Translations under genes and position numbers: made by a program | Notes under the pieces: generated by a model | Told to the model about the DNA's origin: nothing | Databases searched by the model: none | What the model saw: only the letters and a program-made list of their open reading frames with translations | From: Flavihumibacter sp. | GTDB lineage: Bacteria > Bacteroidota > Bacteroidia > Chitinophagales > Chitinophagaceae | Assembly (NCBI GenBank): GCA_025455285.1 | Contig: JALOMU010000129.1 | Location: 1-5,760 of the forward strand | Length of the DNA: 5,760 nt | Direction of reading: 5' to 3' | Shown here: positions 1 to 5,760 of the stretch, piece by piece | How positions within the stretch are numbered: position 1 is the stretch's first letter | Layout of the letters: every line of letters starts with the position of its first letter

Positions 1-1142
1 ACGGTTTCCGGATTTTTATAAATAACCCGGAAGGAAAAGGGCTCTTTTCCAAACTGCAGGTTGGCCGTAGGGATTTCCAGAACCAGATTATCCGGTTGTC
101 CATCTGCGTTAGAAGCTTTCAGGTCAAGGTTGATATGCTGAACTGGCTGGGGCAATTCCGGATATTGAAAAAATCCTTCTTTGATGATTGCTTCTACAGC
201 ATAAGCAGGCATCCTGTTAGGCGCATACTCACCCTTTACAAATCCTTTGAAAGCTGCAGTACCACTTGTTTTCAAAGAAGCAAAATCATTGGTATAGATT
301 GCAGGAACGAGTGATAATATATGGCGGAATTCATTAGAAGGGGTATTGAATTGAATATCCATACCATAAGTGGAATCGTTCACCAGTTGAAAATATCCGT
401 CTGCATTGAGCTGCATTTCATTCAAAACAGCTTTCAGTTCTTTAAAGCTGTATTTGCTGGTAGAGGTATTGATATCAAAATTGGCATCCAGGCTGGTTTT
501 GGTGCGGGCCAGATAGGGGATACCTTCATAGCTGAAACTTACTTCTTCCGCTTTAGTTTTGGTTTCCAGCAGGAACTGATCTGCATTAAAATTTCCGCTG
601 CCTGTATGGTTAAGTCCGCTGATGGTAGCAAACATATTCCCCTGCTGATCACTGTACCGGATCAGTCCGTTTTTTATTTCATATTCTTTGAGGTCCAGGC
701 TAAAGTTACTGGTTGTTGTATCAACCGGTTCTTCCTCTGTTGCCTCTTTCATGATATCCCAATTCACTGATCCGTCTTTTCCAACAATGGCATGAATCCG
801 GGGTTCATCAAGTACCACACGGGCTACTTTAATGGGCCCACTTCCGAGCAAACTGAAAAGATTTACAGCTACATCAATTCTATTGGCACTCACAAGTGTG
901 TCGCTGGCATATTGTACGGGACCGGTAATGTATAATTTATCCAATCCAACACTCAGCTTTGGAAAATTGCGGAAAAAGGAAATCGAAACATCTTCAAAGC
1001 CCGAAGGAGCTTTCAATTGTTTATTCATTTCCTCTTTGGCCAGCGTTTTTAATTTGTCACCAAAAAGAAGGGGAATAGCAATTGCCGCAATCAACAACAA
1101 TCCCAATAGAATTCCTAAAATTGCCAGTATTCTTTTCAGCAT
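1..1142 (-). CDS. AsmA-family envelope protein, N-terminal part (cut by left window edge)
   Basis: Reading the minus strand from an ATG at 1142-1140 gives 380 codons without a stop to position 3, so the gene runs off the left edge and its C-terminus is missing. Residues 4-27 form one hydrophobic membrane anchor (MLKRILAILG then a Leu/Ile-rich run), with the rest predicted periplasmic. After the anchor come the features expected of AsmA-like proteins: a helix rich in Lys/Glu (29-44), a beta segment with SFFRNFPKLSV (55-65) resembling the 'FP.L.v' motif of Bacteroidota AsmA proteins, and the segment around 111-130 (LDEPRIHAIV, then GKDGSVNWDI) with the family's typical 'dg..NW' signature. The family belongs to the AsmA/TamB bridge-like proteins linked to phospholipid transport and outer-membrane homeostasis; the exact role here is inferred. 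It is divergent from the TlpA-like gene. No Shine-Dalgarno sequence is seen. All plus-strand frames opposite it look like shadows. Confidence 0.88.
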   Translation of the reverse strand, partial: MLKRILAILGILLGLLLIAAIAIPLLFGDKLKTLAKEEMNKQLKAPSGFEDVSISFFRNFPKLSVGLDKLYITGPVQYASDTLVSANRIDVAVNLFSLLGSGPIKVARVVLDEPRIHAIVGKDGSVNWDIMKEATEEEPVDTTTSNFSLDLKEYEIKNGLIRYSDQQGNMFATISGLNHTGSGNFNADQFLLETKTKAEEVSFSYEGIPYLARTKTSLDANFDINTSTSKYSFKELKAVLNEMQLNADGYFQLVNDSTYGMDIQFNTPSNEFRHILSLVPAIYTNDFASLKTSGTAAFKGFVKGEYAPNRMPAYAVEAIIKEGFFQYPELPQPVQHINLDLKASNADGQPDNLVLEIPTANLQFGKEPFSFRVIYKNPET

Positions 1143-1184
1143 AGTTGGAAAGGTTTTAGCTTAGCGTTAAAATATCGTGCCCGG

Positions 1185-1192
1185 CAAATATA
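1185..1192 (-). promoter_or_regulatory. Candidate Bacteroidota -7 promoter element for the AsmA-like gene
   Basis: On the minus strand these bases read TATATTTG, an exact fit to the Bacteroidota -7 consensus TAnnTTTG. The element lies 42 bases upstream of the AsmA-like ATG, a plausible distance for a short leader. No clear TTG/TTTG -33 element is visible about 20 bases further upstream, so the call rests on one short motif in an AT-rich stretch and remains tentative. Confidence 0.35.
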
Positions 1193-1218
1193 ATCTATCC
1201 GGGACCAGCGTCCGGTTT

Positions 1219-1695
1219 ATGAAAAATTTACTTTGTTTTTTACTCTTTTGTTTTGTGTTTGGAATTGCTGCTGCGCAATCCGTAAAAAAACTTTCTATAG
1301 GCGAACTTGAAAACTATATCAATTCATCGCAAAAGCCGATGGTAATAAATTTCTGGGCTACTTTTTGCCGTCCCTGCATTGAAGAATTACCTCATTTTCT
1401 GGAGGCTCGCCAGCAATATCCGCAGGTTGAATTGGTGATGGTTAGCCTGGATCTGCCTGGATTTTATCCTGGCAAAATTGAACAGTTTCTAAGTTCCAGG
1501 AATATCACCGGGCCCACACAATTCTGGCTAAATGAAACAAATGCAGATAATTTTTGCCCCCGCATTGATACTGCCTGGGACGGAGCGATACCAGTTACCC
1601 TCTGGATAAACCCCGCAAAGAAATACAGAAAATTTATAAACAGGGCTATGACCGATGCCCAGATAAAACTCGCATTTCAGGAACTGACCTACTGA
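1219..1695 (+). CDS. Exported TlpA-like thioredoxin-fold protein
   Basis: A 158-residue thiol-disulfide oxidoreductase-like protein, probably acting in the periplasm. Residues 1-19 are a signal peptide (MKNLLCFLLF, hydrophobic core, then GIAAA before Gln20), with likely cleavage near A19/Q20. The mature part has the thioredoxin order: strand MVINFWATF (41-49), active site C50-R-P-C53 followed by Pro58, strand ELVMVSLD (71-78), and the cis-proline loop A-I-P125-V-T. An additional cysteine, C113, lies between these. The frame is open from a GTG at 1177, but the ATG at 1219 is chosen because it begins directly at a normal signal peptide. Whether it reduces or oxidises its partners cannot be told; the Arg-Pro dipeptide between the cysteines is less usual than the TlpA Glu-Pro or Gly-Pro type. 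It stands alone on the plus strand, divergent from the AsmA-like gene, and its TGA directly abuts the stop of the convergent redoxin gene. Confidence 0.87.
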   Translation: MKNLLCFLLFCFVFGIAAAQSVKKLSIGELENYINSSQKPMVINFWATFCRPCIEELPHFLEARQQYPQVELVMVSLDLPGFYPGKIEQFLSSRNITGPTQFWLNETNADNFCPRIDTAWDGAIPVTLWINPAKKYRKFINRAMTDAQIKLAFQELTY

Positions 1696-2301
1696 TTATT
1701 TTCCTTTTCGTTTAATGCTGCATCCAATGGATCGGCTTTTTTTAACAGTCACTTCCTTTCCCTCGGTCATTTCAGTAATGGCCAATTCCAGGTGTTTTCG
1801 TTTAATCTTGGTTTCATCAGCCGGGTTATCGTCTATTGCTCCCTGGTAGACAAGTTTTCCTTCGCTGTCAAACAGGTAACATTCGGGAGTTCTCGACGCG
1901 CCAAATGCATCCGCGAGTTCATTTTTACTGTCTATGGTATAGGGCCAGGCGTATTGTTGTGCATGTGCATATTGCTGCATGTCCTTATAGGAATCATCAC
2001 TATCGCGAGACCCTTCATTGGAATTCACAACAATAAATCCAATTCCTTTTTCCTGTGCGAAAGAGCCTATTGCCCTTGTGCGTGCCTGGTTTTTCTCAAC
2101 ATAGGGGCAGGTATTGCAGCTGAACATAACCAGCAATCCCTTTGGGGTCCGTACATCCGCAAGGGAAATCAGCTTGCCGGAAACATCCTTCATGCGAATG
2201 TTAGCTTTTGGAATGGAAGCTCCCAGCTCCAGTGGTTGAACCTGGGCAATCAAACCATGAGTAACCAGCAGTGCGTAAACAGTGGTAAAAATCAGTTTCA
2301 T
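1696..2301 (-). CDS. Exported redoxin-like protein (AhpC/TSA superfamily, PRX_like1-type)
   Basis: A thioredoxin-fold protein of 201 residues from the ATG at 2301; an in-frame ATG at 2313 would add MPAH. The later start is preferred because MKLIFTTVYALLV... begins like a signal peptide, ending around GLIAQ. Numbering from 2301: strand LLVMFS (56-61), active-site motif C62-N-T-C65-P-Y-V, strand IGFIVVNSNE (87-96), the cis-Pro loop RTPE with P139, and a C-terminal GCSIK containing C194. The CNxCPYV motif together with a C-terminal 'GCSIKwK' end matches the peroxiredoxin-like subgroup called PRX_like1 in conserved-domain collections, whose substrates are poorly defined. I would not call it a proven peroxidase: thiol reductase is equally possible. 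It is the last gene of the minus-strand cluster, about 44 bases after the YihY-like gene, probably cotranscribed. No terminator is obvious after its stop. Confidence 0.86.
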   Translation of the reverse strand: MKLIFTTVYALLVTHGLIAQVQPLELGASIPKANIRMKDVSGKLISLADVRTPKGLLVMFSCNTCPYVEKNQARTRAIGSFAQEKGIGFIVVNSNEGSRDSDDSYKDMQQYAHAQQYAWPYTIDSKNELADAFGASRTPECYLFDSEGKLVYQGAIDDNPADETKIKRKHLELAITEMTEGKEVTVKKSRSIGCSIKRKGK

Positions 2302-2345
2302 ATGTGCAGGCATTTGGTAAGCAACTTAAAGTTCGGTTTTTTCTC

Positions 2346-3311
2346 TTAAACGGCCGATTGACTGGCTTCTTTTCTGGCTCTCTCTGCAGCCATCATTTTG
2401 AGTGAATGAATACTCACATTCAATTCGTATCCAATCAATAATACAAGTGAACTAAAATAAATCAATAACATCAAAATGAGAATGGTTCCGATGGAGCCAT
2501 ACACTTTATTGAAATTATCAAACCATTGTAACCATAAGGAAAATCCTCCTGCGGTTAACACGACCAGAATGGTTGCAAGGGTTGTGCCGGGAGAAGATAG
2601 TTGCCATCGTTCATGAATGGCAGGAGCATATTTATAAATTACTGCGATGAAGTAATAAACCATTGCCAGAATAAAGACCCAGCGGAGGTTTTTGACCAGC
2701 CACCGGACCAACGGAGTATTGATTTCCATTTTCGTGAGCGCCCAGTTGAGAATGGTGCCCTGGGCAAGGATCAGGCCCATCGAAATAATGAAAAGCAGAA
2801 TTAAGATGGTAGTTATGCGCACCGCTACCCAGCGTTCCAGTAAGAAGTTTCGGTCGCGCGTGTACATAAGCGATTTATTGAATGTTCGCATGATGCCCAA
2901 TACAGCATTGGAAGCATAAAATACTGCGAGGAAAAAACCGATGGAAAGCAGTCCGCTTCGTGGTGTTTCCAGGAAATCCTCCAGGAAATCTTTAACCAGT
3001 AAAAATGTATTCATGTTGGGGGTAACATCCCGTGTAACAAGTAAGAGTTGGGTCGTTATTTGACGACTGAATGGCATATAGGGCAGGAGGGTACAAAGAA
3101 AAATGGTTGCAGCCGGAATTGCCATCAGCAGGTTGAAGGAGATAGCGGCGGCGCGGTCATTCAATCCTACCTTTTTTACCTGTTGCATAAAAAAAATGGT
3201 CACATCATAAAGGGGTAGACCTTCAAATCCGGGCAGCACAATTTTCTTGCTTTTGGCAATGATCCACCTGATTACTGGTAGCTTACGAAGGATGTGACTT
3301 AAGTTAAACAT
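2346..3311 (-). CDS. YihY/virulence factor BrkB family membrane protein
   Basis: A 321-residue polytopic inner-membrane protein, full length for the family. Six membrane segments can be seen near residues 53-78, 119-141, 162-185, 209-229, 243-264 and 273-298. Family hallmarks are present: NDRAAAISFNLLMAIPA (51-67) at the first segment, YAP (228-230) after the fourth, PGTTLATILV (241-250), NKVYGSIGTI (268-277), and the closing LLIGYELN (291-298). The name derives from BrkB of Bordetella, once linked to serum resistance, and from the old mis-assignment of YihY as RNase BN; the true biochemical function of the family is unknown. Both tails are predicted cytoplasmic, the last about 20 residues being charged. 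It starts 12 bases after the mltG stop, so the two are almost certainly cotranscribed. No Shine-Dalgarno sequence precedes the ATG. Confidence 0.92.
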   Translation of the reverse strand: MFNLSHILRKLPVIRWIIAKSKKIVLPGFEGLPLYDVTIFFMQQVKKVGLNDRAAAISFNLLMAIPAATIFLCTLLPYMPFSRQITTQLLLVTRDVTPNMNTFLLVKDFLEDFLETPRSGLLSIGFFLAVFYASNAVLGIMRTFNKSLMYTRDRNFLLERWVAVRITTILILLFIISMGLILAQGTILNWALTKMEINTPLVRWLVKNLRWVFILAMVYYFIAVIYKYAPAIHERWQLSSPGTTLATILVVLTAGGFSLWLQWFDNFNKVYGSIGTILILMLLIYFSSLVLLIGYELNVSIHSLKMMAAERARKEASQSAV

Positions 3312-3323
3312 GTTTCAGGTAAA

Positions 3324-4364
3324 TCAGCTACCGGTATCCTCCGGTTGATTTTTCTTTTTCAGATAGATATCCAATGCCTTCTGATACACCCGGGCATTGG
3401 CCAGGTGTTGCTGGTAACTCTCTGCAAAAATATGGGTGCCGTCAAATTTAGGACTGGCTACAAAATACAGGTACTTGGTGTTCGCAGGATTTAATACAGC
3501 ATCAATGGTTACCTGCTGCGGTGTGCAGATTGGACCAGGTGGTAATCCCGCAACCCGATAGGTATTAAAGGGCGATTCCACTGCAAGGTGTTTGTTATAG
3601 ATCCTACGTAAAGAAAAATCCTTCAAAGCAAATTTAACGGTGGGGTCCGCTCCCAGTCGCATGTTTATTTTTAACCGGTTCAGGTATACTGAAGCAATGG
3701 TATCTTTTTCCTTGTTGTTATTGGTTTCTTCTTCCACGATAGAAGCCAGTGTAATTACCTGTTCCGGGGTGAGACCCAGTTTAGCTGCCTGTTGCTTGCG
3801 GGTATCATTCCACAAATTTTTCCTTGCAGTCAGCAATTTTTCCATTACCCGTGCGGGTGTGGTATTCCAGAAGTATGTGTAGGTATTCGGAATTACGGTG
3901 CTCATGAGGGTATTCGTGTCGAGTCCCCAGTGTTTTAACGAATCCGGATTTAAAATGTATTGCATAAATGCCGCAGAATCGATCTCCAGTTTTCTTCCAA
4001 CCAGTGATGCAAGGTCTTCCCTGGTGCGGAGTTTATTGATCACCAGGTTCACCGGGTCCTGCTGCCCATTCCTCAGTTTACGTACAATGGAGAGTATGGA
4101 ACTACCTTTTGAAATTGCATAGCGGCCGGCTTTGACTTTTTCCGGGTAGTCGAGGCGCTTGGCCACAAAACTGAAAACTGCGGGTGATTTGAGCACCGTA
4201 TCCTTTTTCATAATTGCAAGTACATCTTCATAGGTACTGCCTGTCGGGATCTCGAGGTAATAGGTTTTTTTGCTGAAACCGGTGGCTGACCCACTGAAGA
4301 GCCAGAGGACAACAAGTAGTCCAATCGCAACCACTGCAAGAAGGATGATCAGAATTTTTTTCAT
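3324..4364 (-). CDS. mltG: Endolytic murein transglycosylase MltG (YceG-like)
   Basis: MltG is an inner-membrane lytic transglycosylase that cuts nascent glycan strands and is proposed to release or terminate growing peptidoglycan chains. This copy has 346 residues from the ATG at 4364. Residues 4-23 are the membrane anchor, about 34-100 the LysM-like region (YYLEIPTGSTYEDV), and the rest the YceG catalytic domain. Seen motifs: LASIVEEET (206-214), in which E211 aligns with the catalytic Glu of E. coli MltG; NRLKINMRLGADPTVKF (229-245); SPFNTYRVAGLPPGPICTP (264-282); and YLYFVASPKFDGTHIF (298-313). The frame continues upstream to an ATG at 4394, but that start would sit inside the terminator hairpin of secG and put ten polar residues before the MKKILIILL anchor, so 4364 is chosen. 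It heads the mltG-yihY-redoxin group. A dedicated promoter between the hairpin and the ATG is not evident. Confidence 0.95.
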   Translation of the reverse strand: MKKILIILLAVVAIGLLVVLWLFSGSATGFSKKTYYLEIPTGSTYEDVLAIMKKDTVLKSPAVFSFVAKRLDYPEKVKAGRYAISKGSSILSIVRKLRNGQQDPVNLVINKLRTREDLASLVGRKLEIDSAAFMQYILNPDSLKHWGLDTNTLMSTVIPNTYTYFWNTTPARVMEKLLTARKNLWNDTRKQQAAKLGLTPEQVITLASIVEEETNNNKEKDTIASVYLNRLKINMRLGADPTVKFALKDFSLRRIYNKHLAVESPFNTYRVAGLPPGPICTPQQVTIDAVLNPANTKYLYFVASPKFDGTHIFAESYQQHLANARVYQKALDIYLKKKNQPEDTGS

Positions 4365-4392
4365 GGATGCCTGATTAGAGGCTAAAGTAAGC

Positions 4393-4420
4393 AAAAACCC
4401 TGCTGGTAGAGCAGGGTTTT
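4393..4420 (-). terminator. Rho-independent terminator after secG
   Basis: The sequence forms a perfect 11-bp stem, AAAACCCTGCT (4394-4404) with AGCAGGGTTTT (4410-4420), around a five-base loop. Read on the minus strand the GC core CCCTGC/GCAGGG is followed by five T residues (4397-4393), the classic intrinsic terminator shape. It begins 26 bases after the secG stop and ends 29 bases before the chosen mltG start, so it separates the TPR-secG unit from mltG and downstream genes. The nearly symmetric A/T flanks could let it work in both directions, but no plus-strand gene reads into it. Confidence 0.85.
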
Positions 4421-4445
4421 GAATATCGTAAAAGGATGGCTTGTA

Positions 4446-4817
4446 TCAATTCGCGGGCTTGGCCTGGCTATCAGCAGGAGCTGGTGCAGGAGTCAGCGAC
4501 TGATTACCTGGTGTGGCAGGAGTTTGAAGCGGTGTTGTTACAGCCGGCTTGGTATTCAGTTCATCCAGCATGGTATTGGTTTTGCCGGTTGAAGTTGGAA
4601 TAAATACGGCCGAGAACAGGCAAAGCAGGGCAACCACAAGCGCAAATGTCCAGGTTCCTTTTTCCAACAGGTCGGTTGTTTGTTTTACACCCATGAACTG
4701 GTTGCTTAATCCACCCACATTACCAGCCAGTCCGCCACCTTTGGGGCTTTGAACCAGGATGATAAATCCAAGAATCGCACTTGCCAGGATTATCAGAATC
4801 AGAAAAAAGAGGGTCAT
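4446..4817 (-). CDS. secG: Preprotein translocase subunit SecG
   Basis: SecG is the small accessory subunit of the SecYEG channel that aids SecA-driven protein export across the inner membrane. The 123-residue product has the expected two-helix hairpin: membrane segment 1 at residues 3-22, then the conserved glycine-rich cytoplasmic loop V-Q-S-P-K-G-G-G-L-A-G (22-32) with F41-M-G, and segment 2 at about 56-74. Residues 79-123 are a low-complexity tail rich in Pro, Ala and Thr (for example TPATPGNQSLTPAPAPA), predicted disordered. Its ATG overlaps the TGA of the upstream TPR-like gene in an ATGA arrangement, implying translational coupling, and a strong terminator follows its stop. Core identity is secure despite the short length because topology, loop motif and order all agree. 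Confidence 0.93.
   Translation of the reverse strand: MTLFFLILIILASAILGFIILVQSPKGGGLAGNVGGLSNQFMGVKQTTDLLEKGTWTFALVVALLCLFSAVFIPTSTGKTNTMLDELNTKPAVTTPLQTPATPGNQSLTPAPAPADSQAKPAN
4814..4817 (-). promoter_or_regulatory. ATGA stop-start overlap coupling the TPR-like gene to secG
   Basis: On the minus strand the bases ATGA contain both the secG ATG (4817-4815) and the TGA of the upstream gene (4816-4814). No Shine-Dalgarno sequence lies just upstream of the secG start (the preceding bases read AATAACCGATC), so secG translation probably depends on ribosomes finishing the upstream gene. The overlap is seen directly; the coupling is inferred from the usual behaviour of such overlaps. Confidence 0.7.
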
Positions 4818-5743
4818 GATCGGTTATTTAATTGTTCAATTCGAGTCGCAAAATAAGCGGATTTGTCGGGATGAGCCAAACTTAATTTCCGGAAAATCTC
4901 CGCTGCCCGGGCTTTATCTCCCTGCTTTAGCAACACTTCCGCCATGGTTTCCGTAAGAATTTCCCTGGTTTCAATGGAATCAGCTGCCAGGGCTTCAATA
5001 GTTTCTCCGTGTCCGGATTTAAGCAGTTTCTCTTCAATATCAGTTTGGGGCAGTTTTTTCATGGTACGGATCCATTCTGTAAAGGATTTTAGCTGTCTAC
5101 CGAGTTTATCCTTGGGTAGTTCATTTCCAAGCTTGATACCCTGGGAAGCGAAATAATCAATGGTGTGGTAGGGTTCAAAACTGGGCATATCGTCGGTTAC
5201 CGGTCCCAGGTCTTTTAAAGAGGGGATGCGGATCGGCGATTCTTTCCGGAGCAGGTCTTCCCGCAACGCCGGCCCCTCCTCTTCCAGTGAGGGTAGCTCC
5301 TGTTCCGTGGAAAGTGAAGTGAGAGATTCCGGTTCAGTGGCTGATTGGGCGATGGCTTTTGCCAGGGCTAGCGCATCCGCCAGTTCGGTGGTGAGTTCTT
5401 TAACGAGCTTTTCCTTTACCGGTTCCGCAACGGAGGTGATTGGCTCCGATTGAGGAATGACAATTTCCGTAGATTCCGGAATGCCGGATGGGTGGGCTAC
5501 TGGTTCAGCTTTTAATCGCTGCACCAGGGAGTGTAAATAATAGGGATTCTGAAAATAGAGCAAGGTTTTCTGCCACTGTTTATCAAGTTCCCCTGATTTC
5601 TCCTCCTTCATTTTTTTAAGGAGCAGGTATTGCAGTGTACCAATATAAGGGTACCGTGCCGCCAATTGTTCCAGTTCGGTAACGGTTACTCCTTGCAATG
5701 AGGTCTGATGAAAATAATGTTGTATGGTTTTGTTAAGCTCCAT
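4814..5743 (-). CDS. Hypothetical protein with C-terminal TPR-like helices, coupled to secG
   Basis: A 309-residue soluble protein with no signal peptide or membrane segment. I recognise it only as a kind of hypothetical protein that I recall next to secG in Bacteroidota; its function is unknown. Three parts are visible. Residues 1-78 are helical, with NKTIQHYFHQTSL, a YPYIGTLQYLLLKKMKEE stretch and FQNPYYLHSLVQRL. Residues about 80-185 are a low-complexity, Glu/Pro/Ser/Ala-rich linker. Residues 187-309 hold FEPYHTIDYFASQGIKL, a Trp-containing helix (FTEWIRTMKKL), and a final TPR-like pair (ETMAEVLLKQGDKARAAEIF then RKLSLAHPDKSAYFATRIEQL, 265-305). The last pair matches the TPR pattern of small and large residues, but only one repeat is clear. 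The start ATG at 5743 gives the full conserved-looking N-terminus. Its stop overlaps the secG start by four bases, so the two are translated from one message. Confidence 0.8.
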   Translation of the reverse strand: MELNKTIQHYFHQTSLQGVTVTELEQLAARYPYIGTLQYLLLKKMKEEKSGELDKQWQKTLLYFQNPYYLHSLVQRLKAEPVAHPSGIPESTEIVIPQSEPITSVAEPVKEKLVKELTTELADALALAKAIAQSATEPESLTSLSTEQELPSLEEEGPALREDLLRKESPIRIPSLKDLGPVTDDMPSFEPYHTIDYFASQGIKLGNELPKDKLGRQLKSFTEWIRTMKKLPQTDIEEKLLKSGHGETIEALAADSIETREILTETMAEVLLKQGDKARAAEIFRKLSLAHPDKSAYFATRIEQLNNRS

Positions 5744-5760
5744 GCCGCTGCCAAGATAAG

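Noticed and set aside
96..1164. Three plus-strand open frames (96-314, 321-770, 832-1164)
   Set aside because: They lie opposite the continuous AsmA-like minus-strand frame, show no domain or signal pattern, and have Cys/Phe/Ile-rich compositions typical of antisense shadows.
1180..1203. CCCGG ... CCGGG inverted repeat in the divergent intergenic region
   Set aside because: Five base pairs separated by 14 bases; too short to support an operator or a stable hairpin.
1177..1218. Upstream GTG start for the TlpA-like gene
   Set aside because: It would add 14 polar residues ahead of a well-formed signal peptide; the ATG at 1219 fits an exported protein better.
1246..1251. Lipoprotein signal at Cys11 of the TlpA-like protein
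   Set aside because: The residues before the cysteine (L-L-F-C) lack the small residue required at -1 of a lipobox, and the hydrophobic core continues past it to a normal A-x-A-like site.
1722..1743. Possible plus-strand terminator: small inverted repeat ATCC-AAT-GGAT followed by seven T residues
   Set aside because: The stem is only four base pairs and the T run is explained by lysine codons of the redoxin C-terminus; not strong enough to call.
1792..2349. A 185-codon plus-strand frame opposite the redoxin gene
   Set aside because: The minus strand encodes a recognisable thioredoxin fold with CxxC, cis-Pro and signal peptide; the plus-strand product resembles nothing and is an antisense shadow.
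5751..5758. Minus-strand TATCTTGG resembling a -7 promoter element before the TPR-like gene
   Set aside because: It lies only seven bases from the ATG, would give an almost leaderless message, and the upstream -33 region is outside the window.

Overview
The window looks like chromosomal, housekeeping-type DNA from a Bacteroidota bacterium, most plausibly a Chitinophagaceae-like member of the Chitinophagales. Three things suggest this. The proteins have Bacteroidota character: an AsmA-like protein with an 'NFP' motif after the membrane anchor, signal peptides ending in '..A-Q', and a lineage-restricted TPR-like protein fused in frame order to secG. None of the seven gene starts has a convincing Shine-Dalgarno sequence. 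One intergenic site also fits the Bacteroidota -7 promoter consensus (TAnnTTTG). The taxonomic placement is inference; no marker gene such as rRNA is present.

Layout. Positions 1-1142 are one long minus-strand open frame, cut by the left edge, encoding the N-terminal 380 residues of an AsmA-family envelope protein. A 76-bp divergent intergenic region follows. Next is a plus-strand gene (1219-1695) for a small exported TlpA-like thioredoxin-fold protein. Its stop codon directly abuts, tail to tail, the stop codon of a minus-strand redoxin-like gene (1696-2301). From there to the right end everything is on the minus strand. In transcription order from the right: a TPR-like hypothetical protein (5743-4814), secG (4817-4446, overlapping the previous gene by an ATGA), a strong intrinsic terminator hairpin (4420-4393), mltG (4364-3324), a YihY/BrkB-family membrane protein (3311-2346), and the redoxin (2301-1696).

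How the genes fit together. Everything recognisable acts at or beyond the inner membrane: protein export (SecG), glycan-strand release during peptidoglycan synthesis (MltG), envelope/outer-membrane homeostasis (AsmA-like), two exported thiol-redox proteins and a polytopic membrane protein. The terminator splits the minus-strand cluster into an upstream TPR-secG unit and a downstream mltG-yihY-redoxin unit, though readthrough is possible. I see no mobile element, CRISPR array, tRNA, rRNA, defence system or obviously foreign segment. I found no convincing new system; the points worth a second look are modest and listed as such. No gene-free stretch exceeds 300 bases.
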